From: an uncultured Megasphaera sp.
GTDB lineage: Bacteria > Bacillota > Negativicutes > Veillonellales > Megasphaeraceae
Direction: 5' to 3'
NCBI GenBank assembly: GCA_900548635.1
Contig: URLP01000069.1
Span: forward strand, 1-9,158
Length of the DNA: 9,158 nucleotides
Below are positions 1 to 5,634 of this stretch, one piece after another. The first letter of the stretch is position 1; every line of letters starts with the position of its first letter. The position numbers and the translations under genes are program-made. The notes beneath the pieces were generated by a model. The model did not search any database, had not been told where the DNA came from, and saw nothing but the letters and a program-made list of their open reading frames with translations.

Positions 1-91
1 GCCTGGCTGTTTTCGGCGCATCGAAGAGCAGGTTCCAGCCGGCGCAGACGGCAAAGGCCAGGGCAAAGACGGCGATGTATTTTAGTTTCAT
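1..91 (-). CDS. 5' end of an exported or membrane-anchored protein, unidentified (partial)
   Basis: On the minus strand an ATG at 91-89 follows a strong ribosome binding site, GAGGAGGG at 104-97, with 5 bases between them, and the frame stays open to the window edge (30 full codons). The protein begins MKLKYIAVFALAFAVCAG and continues with WNLLFDAPKTAR. Two lysines followed by a hydrophobic, alanine-rich stretch look like a signal peptide or N-terminal membrane anchor. The cysteine at residue 16 is not in a good lipobox, because the preceding residues are F-A-V, so a lipoprotein is possible but not supported. Nothing else of the protein is visible and I cannot name it. It is transcribed away from argG from its own promoter. 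Confidence 0.7.
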   Translation of the reverse strand, partial: MKLKYIAVFALAFAVCAGWNLLFDAPKTAR

Positions 92-116
92 GCGAGCCCT
101 CCTCAACAATACCCAT

Positions 117-145
117 ATTATACTATACTTTGCGGGATGAGGGAA
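117..145 (-). promoter_or_regulatory. Candidate promoter of the leftward gene
   Basis: Read on the minus strand, a perfect TATAAT lies at 122-117. A weak -35 (TTCCCT, 145-140) sits 17 bases upstream. Transcription would start near 110, leaving a leader of about 19 bases that holds the GAGGAGGG ribosome binding site. The -10 is convincing; the -35 is poor, so an activator or the A/T-rich flank may contribute. Confidence 0.5.
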
Positions 146-180
146 ATTATTGGCCTGTAAAAAAAGTTTGTAAAATTTTT

Positions 181-207
181 TATGCAAAATACTTGCATAA
201 TATTTCA
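181..207. promoter_or_regulatory. Candidate ArgR operator (ARG box) over the argG promoter
   Basis: Two overlapping palindromes lie here. TATGCAA (181-187) and TTGCATA (193-199) form a perfect inverted repeat with a 5-base centre. TGCATAATATTTCA (194-207) matches the core ARG-box consensus TGAATWWWWATTCA at 12 of 14 positions. Half-sites fall at about 183, 193 and 203, one helical turn apart. The site covers the -35 of the argG promoter, which is where a repressor would block RNA polymerase. ARG boxes bound by ArgR/AhrC with arginine are known upstream of arginine genes in Firmicutes and enterobacteria. That ArgR acts here is inferred from the pattern and from the gene downstream. Confidence 0.55.
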
Positions 208-221
208 GACAGGTGTATACT
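193..221 (+). promoter_or_regulatory. argGH promoter
   Basis: TTGCAT (193-198) and TATACT (216-221) are separated by exactly 17 bases. A/T tracts at about 158-182 lie just upstream and could act as an UP element. Transcription would start near 228, giving a leader of about 72 bases before the argG ATG. The leader is low in G and contains an 11-base direct repeat (CAATCAATCAC at 247-257, CAATCAATCGC at 258-268). Confidence 0.65.
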
Positions 222-299
222 ATCAACCGTAGACAGAAAACAACATCAATCAATCACCAATCAATCGCATTTGTTCATTCGATAGAGGAGGAAATCATC

Positions 300-1544
300 A
301 TGAGTAACACGAAAAAAGATATTAAAAAAATTGTCCTGGCTTATTCCGGCGGTCTCGATACATCGGTCATCATTCCCTGGCTGAAAGAAAACTACCCCGG
401 TGCGGAAGTCATTGCCGCCTGCGCTGACGTCGGCCAGCCGGATGACTTCGAAGCCATCGAAAAGAAAGCCTATGCTTCGGGCGCTTCCAAAGTCTATGTC
501 ATGGACATCAAGAAAGAATTCATGGAACAGTACGTTTGGCCGACGGTCAAAGCCGGTGCTGTTTATGAAGGCAAATATCTCCTCGGCACGTCTTTCGCAC
601 GTCCGCTCATTTCCAAGAAGCTCGTCGAAGTCGCCAAGAAGGAGGGCGCTGACGCCATCGCTCACGGCGCTACGGGCAAAGGCAACGACCAGGTCCGTTT
701 CGAATTGACTGTCAAAGCCCTGGCTCCGGAAATGACCCTCATCGCTCCTTGGCGGATGTGGAATCTGAAATCCCGTGAAGACGAACTGAAATATGCTGAA
801 GCCCACAACGTTCCCATTGACTATCAGTCCGAAGAAAACCCGTACCCGTACAGCATGGACTGGAACATCTGGCACTTGAGCCATGAAGGCGACGACCTGG
901 AAAATCCGGCCAATGCTCCGAAAGACATGGTTTACATGGTCACGAAGACGCCGGAACAGGCTCCGGACGCGCCGGAATACGTCAAAATCGATTTCGAACA
1001 GGGCGTTCCCGTTGCTGTCAACGGCAAGAAGATGGACGCTGTCGAACTGATTACGGCCCTCAATGAAATCGGTGCCCGCAACGGCGTCGGCATCGTCGAT
1101 ATCGTCGAAAACCGTCTCGTCGGCATGAAGAGCCGCGGCATCTATGAAAACCCGGGCGGTGCCATCATCATGTATGCCCACAGAGAACTCGAATATCTCT
1201 GCCTCGACCGCGATACTTTCCACTATAAAGAAAATGTAGCCAACAAATTCGCTGAACTCGTCTATGACGGCAAATGGTTCTCGCCGCTCCGCGAAGCTCT
1301 CTCGGCTTTCGTTGATGAAACGCAGAAGACCGTTACCGGCCAGGTTACATTGAAACTCTATAAAGGCAATATCATCAGCGCCGGTTCCACGTCGCCGTAC
1401 TCCTTGTACAACGAAGAATTCGTTACTTTCGGCGAAGACGACGTATACGACCAGACCGATGCCGAAGGCTTCATCAACCTCTTCGGCCTGCCGCTCAAGA
1501 TGCGGGCTCTGATGAAACAGCACGCAGAAAAACAGGGTAAATAA
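300..1544 (+). CDS. argG: Argininosuccinate synthase
   Basis: This cytoplasmic enzyme joins citrulline and aspartate, using ATP, to make argininosuccinate, the penultimate step of arginine synthesis. The 414-residue product has the ATP-pyrophosphatase loop AYSGGLDTS at residues 14-22, the second family signature HGATGKGNDQVRF at 122-134, and the conserved NRLVGMKSRGIYENPGG at 271-287. Its length fits the compact argininosuccinate synthases of about 400 residues. The ATG at 300 is chosen because AGGAGG (286-291) sits 8 bases before it and the protein then begins just ahead of the nucleotide-binding strand, as in homologues. The frame stays open back to a GTG at 213, but that codon overlaps the promoter -10, so the extra 29 residues are not expected to be made. 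It is first in an operon with argH, probably repressed by ArgR. Confidence 0.97.
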   Translation: MSNTKKDIKKIVLAYSGGLDTSVIIPWLKENYPGAEVIAACADVGQPDDFEAIEKKAYASGASKVYVMDIKKEFMEQYVWPTVKAGAVYEGKYLLGTSFARPLISKKLVEVAKKEGADAIAHGATGKGNDQVRFELTVKALAPEMTLIAPWRMWNLKSREDELKYAEAHNVPIDYQSEENPYPYSMDWNIWHLSHEGDDLENPANAPKDMVYMVTKTPEQAPDAPEYVKIDFEQGVPVAVNGKKMDAVELITALNEIGARNGVGIVDIVENRLVGMKSRGIYENPGGAIIMYAHRELEYLCLDRDTFHYKENVANKFAELVYDGKWFSPLREALSAFVDETQKTVTGQVTLKLYKGNIISAGSTSPYSLYNEEFVTFGEDDVYDQTDAEGFINLFGLPLKMRALMKQHAEKQGK

Positions 1545-1556
1545 GGAGCGATTCAT

Positions 1557-2990
1557 ATGAAGTTATGGGGCGGCCGCTTTACAAAGGCCACGGATAAAAG
1601 TGTAGAAGAATTCAATGCGTCCATTCAGTTCGACTGCCGCATGTATGCCGAAGATATCTGCGGCAGCATCGCCCACGCGACGATGCTCGCCAAACAGGGC
1701 ATCATTTCCCAGGAAGATAAAGAAGCCATCGTCAAAGGCCTGAAGGCCATCTTCCAGCAGATCGAAGACGGCAAGTTCGATTTTTCCGTCGAACTCGAAG
1801 ACATCCATATGAATATCGAAAAGCGCCTGACCGACGCCATCGGCGAAGCCGGCAAGCGCCTCCATACGGGACGCAGCCGCAATGACCAGGTCGCTCTCGA
1901 CACGCACATGTATGTCCGCCGCGAAATCGCCTCCATTGCCAAGCTCCTGGTCAAGCTCCAGGAATCGCTGGTCAAGGCAGCCGAAAAATACAGCGACGTC
2001 ATCATGCCGGGCTACACGCACCTGCAGCGGGCTCAGCCGATCCTCTTCAGCCACCACCTGATGGCCTATTTCTCCATGCTCTCCCGTGACTTCCAGCATT
2101 TGAAATTTGCCTGGGATATGGCCGACATCATGCCTCTTGGCGCCGGCGCTCTGGCCGGTACGACCTATCCTCTGGATCAGCCCTTCGTCGCCAAGACCCT
2201 CCATTTCAGCAGGCTTTATGACAACAGCCTCGATGCCGTCAGCGACCGCGACTACATCATCGCCTTCCTGGAATTCGCCGCTGTCCTCATGATGCACCTC
2301 AGCCGCCTTTCGGAAGAATTCATCCTCTGGTCCAGTTCGGAATTCAAGTTCATCGAACTCGACGATTCCCACTGCACGGGCTCGTCTATCATGCCCCAGA
2401 AGAAGAACCCCGACATCTGCGAACTCGTGCGCGGCAAGACGGGCCGCTTCTACGGCCACCTGATGGGCGTCCTGACGATGATGAAAGGCATCCCCATGGC
2501 CTACGACAAGGACATGCAGGAAGATAAAGAAGGCCTCTTCGATGCCGTCGACAACTTGAAATTTGCTCTCACTATCTATGCCGCCATGATTGACAAGATG
2601 ACTGTCAATGGCAAGCACATGCGGGAAGTCCTGGAAAGCGACTTCTCCAACGCTACGGACATGGCCGACTACCTGGCCAAGAAGGGCCTGCCCTTCCGCG
2701 AAGCCCACGCTGTCGTCGGCAAAGCCGTCCACTACTGCATCGAACAGGGCAAAGTATTACAGCAGTTATCGCTGCAGGAACTGCAGGCCATGAGCCCGCT
2801 CTTTGCGGAAGATATCCACCACTACCTGGATATCGAAACCTGCGTCAAGCAGCGTAACACTTATAACGGCACGTCGCCCCAGTCCGTTGCCCGCCAGTGC
2901 AAGTCCGGCAAGGCAGCGATCATAGGGGAACAGTCCCAGATCGAAACCTGGAACGACGTCGTCGCCTCTGTCTATGAACTATTGAAATAA
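1557..2990 (+). CDS. argH: Argininosuccinate lyase
   Basis: This enzyme splits argininosuccinate into arginine and fumarate, the last step of arginine synthesis. The 477-residue product belongs to the fumarase/aspartase superfamily. It shows TGRSRNDQ at 104-111, PGYTHLQRAQP at 151-161 (His154 or its neighbourhood is the conserved catalytic-region histidine) and the superfamily signature GSSIMPQKKNPD at 275-286 with the catalytic serine loop. These proteins act as homotetramers, with each active site built from three subunits. The start is fixed by AAGGAG at 1543-1548, which overlaps the argG stop codon, with 8 bases to the ATG. Only 12 bases separate the genes, so they share a transcript that ends at the terminator at 3001-3049. 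Length and motifs are normal; I see no damage. Confidence 0.97.
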   Translation: MKLWGGRFTKATDKSVEEFNASIQFDCRMYAEDICGSIAHATMLAKQGIISQEDKEAIVKGLKAIFQQIEDGKFDFSVELEDIHMNIEKRLTDAIGEAGKRLHTGRSRNDQVALDTHMYVRREIASIAKLLVKLQESLVKAAEKYSDVIMPGYTHLQRAQPILFSHHLMAYFSMLSRDFQHLKFAWDMADIMPLGAGALAGTTYPLDQPFVAKTLHFSRLYDNSLDAVSDRDYIIAFLEFAAVLMMHLSRLSEEFILWSSSEFKFIELDDSHCTGSSIMPQKKNPDICELVRGKTGRFYGHLMGVLTMMKGIPMAYDKDMQEDKEGLFDAVDNLKFALTIYAAMIDKMTVNGKHMREVLESDFSNATDMADYLAKKGLPFREAHAVVGKAVHYCIEQGKVLQQLSLQELQAMSPLFAEDIHHYLDIETCVKQRNTYNGTSPQSVARQCKSGKAAIIGEQSQIETWNDVVASVYELLK

Positions 2991-3000
2991 GCGATTGAGG

Positions 3001-3049
3001 AAAAAGGACCTCGTGCTAATGGAACAGCCATTAGTCGGGGCCCTTTTTT
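3001..3049 (+). terminator. Rho-independent terminator of argGH
   Basis: A long stem-loop lies just after the argH stop. The upper stem is CTAATGG (3016-3022) with CCATTAG (3028-3034). The lower stem pairs 3006-3013 with 3036-3043, with one mismatch and one G-U pair. The hairpin is followed by TTTTTT (3044-3049). A matching A run at 3001-3005 extends the stem and would also give some termination on the opposite strand. It separates argGH from the lipid A genes. Confidence 0.9.
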
Positions 3050-3058
3050 CTTGTCCTC

Positions 3059-3088
3059 TTGTCATACACCCTATAAATAAGGTATAAT
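3059..3088 (+). promoter_or_regulatory. Promoter of the lpxC unit
   Basis: TTGTCA (3059-3064) and a perfect TATAAT (3083-3088) are separated by 18 bases. It lies directly after the argGH terminator and 58 bases before the lpxC ATG. Transcription would start near 3095, almost at the ATG (3097) of a 19-codon reading frame that overlaps the start of lpxC; see findings. Confidence 0.7.
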
Positions 3089-3146
3089 AAATAAGTATGA
3101 AAAAAATTATCTATTTTACTCGTAACAGGAAAGGAGGGGCCTGCCT

Positions 3147-3980
3147 ATGTCAATAGTCGCGCAAACGACGCTGGCTCATGATGTATCCTTTAACGGTATC
3201 GGCCTGCATGCTGCGAATGAAGTTCATATGGTACTGCGCCCGGCTCCGGCTGATACAGGCATTGTTTTTATCCGCACTGATTTACCAGGACGTCCGTCTG
3301 TACAAGCTCATCTCACGAATGTCACCAATACCATGAGGGCGACGACTTTGGAAAAGGGGAGTGCCAAAGTCTTCACTGTAGAACATCTGCTCTCGGCCCT
3401 GAGCGGTATGGAAGTGGATAACTGCTTCGTCGAAATGGATTCTGTCGAACCGCCCGTGGCGGACGGCAGCAGCCTGGATTTCGTCAAACTCATCGCAGAA
3501 GCAGGCATCCGCGAACTGCCCGCGCCGCGCCATATCTTGACCGTGAAGAAGCAGCACCTCGTCCAAGAAGACGATAAATTCATCGCCATCATCCCCTATG
3601 ATGGCTTCCGCATCACCTTTACGTCCATCAATCCGCATCCCATGCTGGGCGTACAGTTCTTAGACACGACGATTACGAAAGAATCCTATGTCCATGAAAT
3701 TTCCTTTGCCCGGACCATTGCTTTTACGGAAGAATTGGAAATGCTCAAGAAACTGGGCCTCGGCAAAGGCGGCACGGTGGAAAACGTCGTCGTCTACGAC
3801 AAGACGTCGTGCCTGTCCGTACCGCGCTGCGCTGACGAACTGGTCCGCCACAAAGTCCTCGACATCATCGGCGACCTGTCACTGCTCGGCCGTCCCGTAC
3901 GGGGCCACATCATCGCCGTCAAGTCGAGTCATAAGCTGAACAACATGCTGACTCATAAAATATTTGAAGAATTACAGTGA
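3147..3980 (+). CDS. lpxC: UDP-3-O-acyl-N-acetylglucosamine deacetylase
   Basis: LpxC is the zinc enzyme that removes acetate from UDP-3-O-acyl-GlcNAc, the committed step of lipid A synthesis, in the cytoplasm. The 277-residue product has the EHLLSAL motif (Glu79 and His80, matching E. coli E78 and zinc ligand H79). It also has RHKVLDIIGDL at 234-244 (His235 and Asp239, matching zinc ligands H238 and D242), and His262 in KSSHKLNN matches the catalytic H265. All key residues are present. The residue before His262 is serine, where E. coli has glycine. AAGGAGG (3131-3137) lies 9 bases before the ATG. It has its own promoter and heads a unit with fabZ and probably lpxA. LpxC is slightly shorter here than the usual 300 or so residues, and nothing appears missing. 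Confidence 0.96.
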   Translation: MSIVAQTTLAHDVSFNGIGLHAANEVHMVLRPAPADTGIVFIRTDLPGRPSVQAHLTNVTNTMRATTLEKGSAKVFTVEHLLSALSGMEVDNCFVEMDSVEPPVADGSSLDFVKLIAEAGIRELPAPRHILTVKKQHLVQEDDKFIAIIPYDGFRITFTSINPHPMLGVQFLDTTITKESYVHEISFARTIAFTEELEMLKKLGLGKGGTVENVVVYDKTSCLSVPRCADELVRHKVLDIIGDLSLLGRPVRGHIIAVKSSHKLNNMLTHKIFEELQ

Positions 3981-3997
3981 TCTAAGGAGGAATTCTC

Positions 3998-4444
3998 ATG
4001 ACTTTGGAAGTAACTGATATTATGGAAATTTTGCCGCATCGCTATCCTATGCTGCTCGTGGACCGCATCATCGAACTGGAACCGATGAAATACGCCATCG
4101 GCATCAAGAATGCGACCTTCGACGAACAATTTTTCCAGGGCCATTTCCCGGGAAAACCGGTCATGCCCGGCGTCCTCATCGCTGAAGCCATGGCCCAGGT
4201 CGGCGGCGTAGCCCTGCTCTATCCGGAAGAAAACCGCGGCCTCATCCCGTTCTTTACGGGCATCGACAAACTGCGCTTCCGCCATCCCGTCATCCCCGGC
4301 GACCAGCTGGTCATGCGGGCAGACATCGAAAAGATTAAAGGCCGCATGGGCAAAGTCAAAGCCCAGTGCCATGTCGGCGACACGCTTTGTGCCGAAGGGG
4401 AATACCTCTTCGCCCTCATGCCGGGTCAGGACCCGAAGAAATAA
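3998..4444 (+). CDS. fabZ: 3-hydroxyacyl-ACP dehydratase FabZ
   Basis: FabZ removes water from 3-hydroxyacyl-ACP to give trans-2-enoyl-ACP in type II fatty acid synthesis. The 148-residue product is a single hot-dog domain. It has PHRYPMLLVDRI at 13-24 and FFQGHFPGKPVMPGVLIAEAMAQ at about 45-67, which holds catalytic His49 and Glu63. AAGGAGG (3984-3990) lies 7 bases before the ATG, and the gene starts 17 bases after lpxC. FabZ and LpxA use the same substrate pool, so placing fabZ between lpxC and lpxA links membrane phospholipid and lipid A supply. This neighbourhood is common in Gram-negative genomes. FabA is excluded by the short length and the FabZ-type motif with glutamate. Confidence 0.95.
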   Translation: MTLEVTDIMEILPHRYPMLLVDRIIELEPMKYAIGIKNATFDEQFFQGHFPGKPVMPGVLIAEAMAQVGGVALLYPEENRGLIPFFTGIDKLRFRHPVIPGDQLVMRADIEKIKGRMGKVKAQCHVGDTLCAEGEYLFALMPGQDPKK

Positions 4445-4540
4445 GCGTGAAAAAATTTAAATAATTTACTTTATGTTAAATAAGGGCTAAAACGGCCGCA
4501 TTTTAAAGCATAAAGGGAATTATAGCGGGAAAAAGCCTGA

Positions 4541-4555
4541 TTTTGCCTGGCAAAA
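4541..4555. repeat. Perfect 15-base palindrome, possible operator
   Basis: TTTTGCC (4541-4547) and GGCAAAA (4549-4555) are exact reverse complements around a single T. A one-base centre is too tight for a good RNA hairpin at full length, so a protein-binding DNA site is more natural than an RNA structure. I do not recognise it as a FapR, FabT or Rex site. It lies about 90 bases upstream of lpxA. Confidence 0.4.
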
Positions 4556-4574
4556 CCGGACTTGGATTCTGCGA

Positions 4575-4640
4575 ATGTATACCATATGTGATTATGTTGA
4601 AAATAAGCCCCTGCCTTACCGGCAGGGAAGCGAGGAGTGA
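4575..4640 (+). other. Possible short reading frame upstream of lpxA (21 codons)
   Basis: An ATG at 4575 opens a frame beginning MYTICDYVENK and ending PYRQGSEE, with TGA at 4638-4640, five bases before the lpxA ATG. Its last two codons (GAG GAG) are the lpxA ribosome binding site, and codons 12-18 run through the hairpin at 4609-4627. It has no convincing ribosome binding site of its own (only TGGA near 4563-4566) and I recognise no homologue. It could be a leader frame coupled to lpxA, or chance. Confidence 0.2.
4609..4627 (+). other. Hairpin immediately upstream of the lpxA ribosome binding site
   Basis: CCCTGCC (4609-4615) pairs perfectly with GGCAGGG (4621-4627) around the loop TTACC. 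The stem ends four bases before GAGGAG (4632-4637). There is no U run after it, so it is not a terminator. It leaves the binding site itself unpaired and could protect or present the translation start. Confidence 0.5.
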
Positions 4641-4645
4641 CTTTA

Positions 4646-5458
4646 ATGACCGAGGAAACGAATAACATGCCGCAGAGCATGATACATCCGACGGCTATTA
4701 TAGACCCGCAGGCAAAAATTGGTGCCGGTGTTAAAATCGGGCCGTATGCCGTTATCGGGCCCCACGTTACCATTGGTGACGGTACGGAAATCATGGCCCA
4801 CGTTACGATTGACGGCTGGACGACGATCGGCAAGGACTGCCGCTTCTTCCCCAGCTGCTCCATTGGTTCGGAACCGCAGGATTTGAAGTATCACGGTGAA
4901 AAGAGCTACCTGATCATCGGCGACCGCTCGGTATTCCGGGAATTCGTCACGGTCAGCACGGCGACCGGCGAAGGGGAAGAAACGCGTATCGGCAACGACT
5001 GCCTCTTCCAGGCCTGCACCCACGTTGCCCATAACTGCGTCGTCGGCAACCACGTCATCATGAGCAACTGTGCGGGTCTTGCCGGCCACGTCACCGTCGA
5101 AGACCGCGTCGTCATCGGCGGCATCGCCGGTGTCCATCAGTTCGTCAAGATCGGCCGCAACAGCATGATCGGCGGCCTGGCGAAAGTCGTCCAGGACATC
5201 CCGCCTTTCGTTATCGCCGACGGCCAGCCTGCACGCTGCATCGGCTTGAACAGCGTCGGCCTTTCGCGGGCCGGGATTCCTGAAGAAGTCCGCCGGGAAC
5301 TGAAAAAAGCCTTCCGTATCCTCTACCGTTCCGGCCTCAACCTGCGTCAGGCCATTGCCGAAATGGAACAGGAACTGGACAGCTATGAAGAAGTAGAACA
5401 TTTCCTCCGCTTTCTCCGCAACGCCGACCGCGGCATCTGCAGAGGGACGAAAGACTAA
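4646..5458 (+). CDS. lpxA: Acyl-ACP--UDP-N-acetylglucosamine O-acyltransferase
   Basis: LpxA moves a 3-hydroxyacyl chain from ACP to the 3-OH of UDP-GlcNAc, the first step of lipid A synthesis. The 270-residue product has a left-handed beta-helix of hexapeptide repeats (about residues 13-190, units such as IGAGVK, IGPYAV, IGDGTE) and a helical C-terminus. THVAHNC carries catalytic His129 (E. coli H125), and His148 and His164 match E. coli H144 and H160. The residue after the catalytic histidine is Asn, where E. coli has Asp. Gly177 aligns with G173, the chain-length ruler of E. coli. The start at 4646 follows GAGGAG (4632-4637) by 8 bases. An in-frame GTG at 4637 overlaps that site and is rejected; ATGs at 4667 and 4679 lack such a site. 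Start choice adds about ten residues before the usual MIHPTA. Confidence 0.95.
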   Translation: MTEETNNMPQSMIHPTAIIDPQAKIGAGVKIGPYAVIGPHVTIGDGTEIMAHVTIDGWTTIGKDCRFFPSCSIGSEPQDLKYHGEKSYLIIGDRSVFREFVTVSTATGEGEETRIGNDCLFQACTHVAHNCVVGNHVIMSNCAGLAGHVTVEDRVVIGGIAGVHQFVKIGRNSMIGGLAKVVQDIPPFVIADGQPARCIGLNSVGLSRAGIPEEVRRELKKAFRILYRSGLNLRQAIAEMEQELDSYEEVEHFLRFLRNADRGICRGTKD

Positions 5459-5473
5459 GCAGCCTGATGGCTG

Positions 5474-5509
5474 GAAACGGAGCTGTTGCACGTGCGACAG
5501 CTCCGTTTC
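5474..5509 (+). terminator. Long perfect hairpin after lpxA, possible terminator
   Basis: The 13 bases at 5474-5486 (GAAACGGAGCTGT) pair perfectly with 5497-5509. A T-G and a G-C pair extend the stem, closing on a small loop. It starts 16 bases after the lpxA stop, where a terminator is expected, but only scattered T residues follow rather than a clean run. It may terminate weakly, or stabilise the 3' end of the lpxC-fabZ-lpxA message, with the true stop at 5583-5633. Confidence 0.55.
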
Positions 5510-5514
5510 GTGGT

Positions 5515-5576
5515 TCGTTTGGCGTTCATCGTTTGCCGAAAAAAACGACCCACGACAAACGACCTACGGCAAACGG
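5515..5576. repeat. Symmetric cluster of four TCGTTTGNCG repeats (two direct, two inverted)
   Basis: Four 10-base copies are present: TCGTTTGGCG (5515-5524), TCGTTTGCCG (5529-5538), and on the other strand TCGTTTGTCG (5562-5553) and CCGTTTGCCG (5576-5567). Copies in each arm are 14 bases apart, and both pairs share the same centre at 5545.5. The right half is also a 14-base tandem repeat (5546-5559 and 5560-5573, 12 of 14 identical). As RNA the arms fold into a 24-position stem with about 18 Watson-Crick pairs and a 14-base A-rich loop. I do not recognise the element. It may be a dispersed intergenic repeat or a binding array. Confidence 0.65.
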
Positions 5577-5582
5577 CTCGTC

Positions 5583-5633
5583 AAAAGAGGCTGCGCATGA
5601 ATAGGAAAAACCTTCATGTGGCAGCCTCTTTTT
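5583..5633 (+). terminator. Strong Rho-independent terminator between lpxA and lpxI
   Basis: AAAAGAGGCTGC (5583-5594) pairs with 5621-5632. An inner stem, CATGAA (5596-5601) with TTCATG (5613-5618), extends the hairpin, and TTTTT ends at 5633. It closes the lpxC-fabZ-lpxA transcript and separates it from lpxI. The A run in the left arm would let it work on the opposite strand too. Confidence 0.88.
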
Positions 5634-5634
5634 A

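Larger units (their letters stand above)
4445..4645 (+). other. Non-coding gap between fabZ and lpxA
   Basis: This 201-base stretch is richer in A and T than its neighbours and carries no gene of normal size. I see no terminator for fabZ and no strong promoter for lpxA. Weak promoter possibilities are TTTACT (4465-4470) with TAAAAC (4488-4493), 17 bases apart, and an extended -10-like TGTGATTAT at 4587-4595. It also holds a perfect palindrome (4541-4555), a 21-codon reading frame (4575-4640) and a hairpin next to the lpxA ribosome binding site (4609-4627). A leader of this length inside a tight operon suggests regulation of lpxA or a vestige of lost sequence; the sequence does not decide which. 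Confidence 0.5.

Noticed and set aside
213..299. N-terminal extension of argG from a GTG at 213
   Set aside because: The GTG overlaps the -10 of the promoter, upstream of the expected transcription start, and the ATG at 300 has an ideal ribosome binding site.
261..1556. 431-residue open frame antisense to argG
   Set aside because: Its codons are exact reverse complements of argG codons, so it stays open only because argG avoids TTA, CTA and TCA. It has no ribosome binding site, and argG is unambiguous.
1563..2732. 389-residue open frame antisense to argH
   Set aside because: Same codon-aligned shadow effect; it ends exactly at the TTA that is codon 3 of argH.
4578..4583. TATACC as an lpxA promoter -10 (resembles the argG -10 context TGTATACTAT)
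   Set aside because: No acceptable -35 lies 16-19 bases upstream and the -10 is poor; similarity to the argG region is a short chance match.
4637..4645. GTG start of lpxA at 4637
   Set aside because: The GTG uses the last base of the ribosome binding site GAGGAG itself; the ATG at 4646 has correct spacing.
4643..5491. 282-residue open frame antisense to lpxA
   Set aside because: Codon-aligned with lpxA and without recognisable domains; a product of lpxA codon bias.
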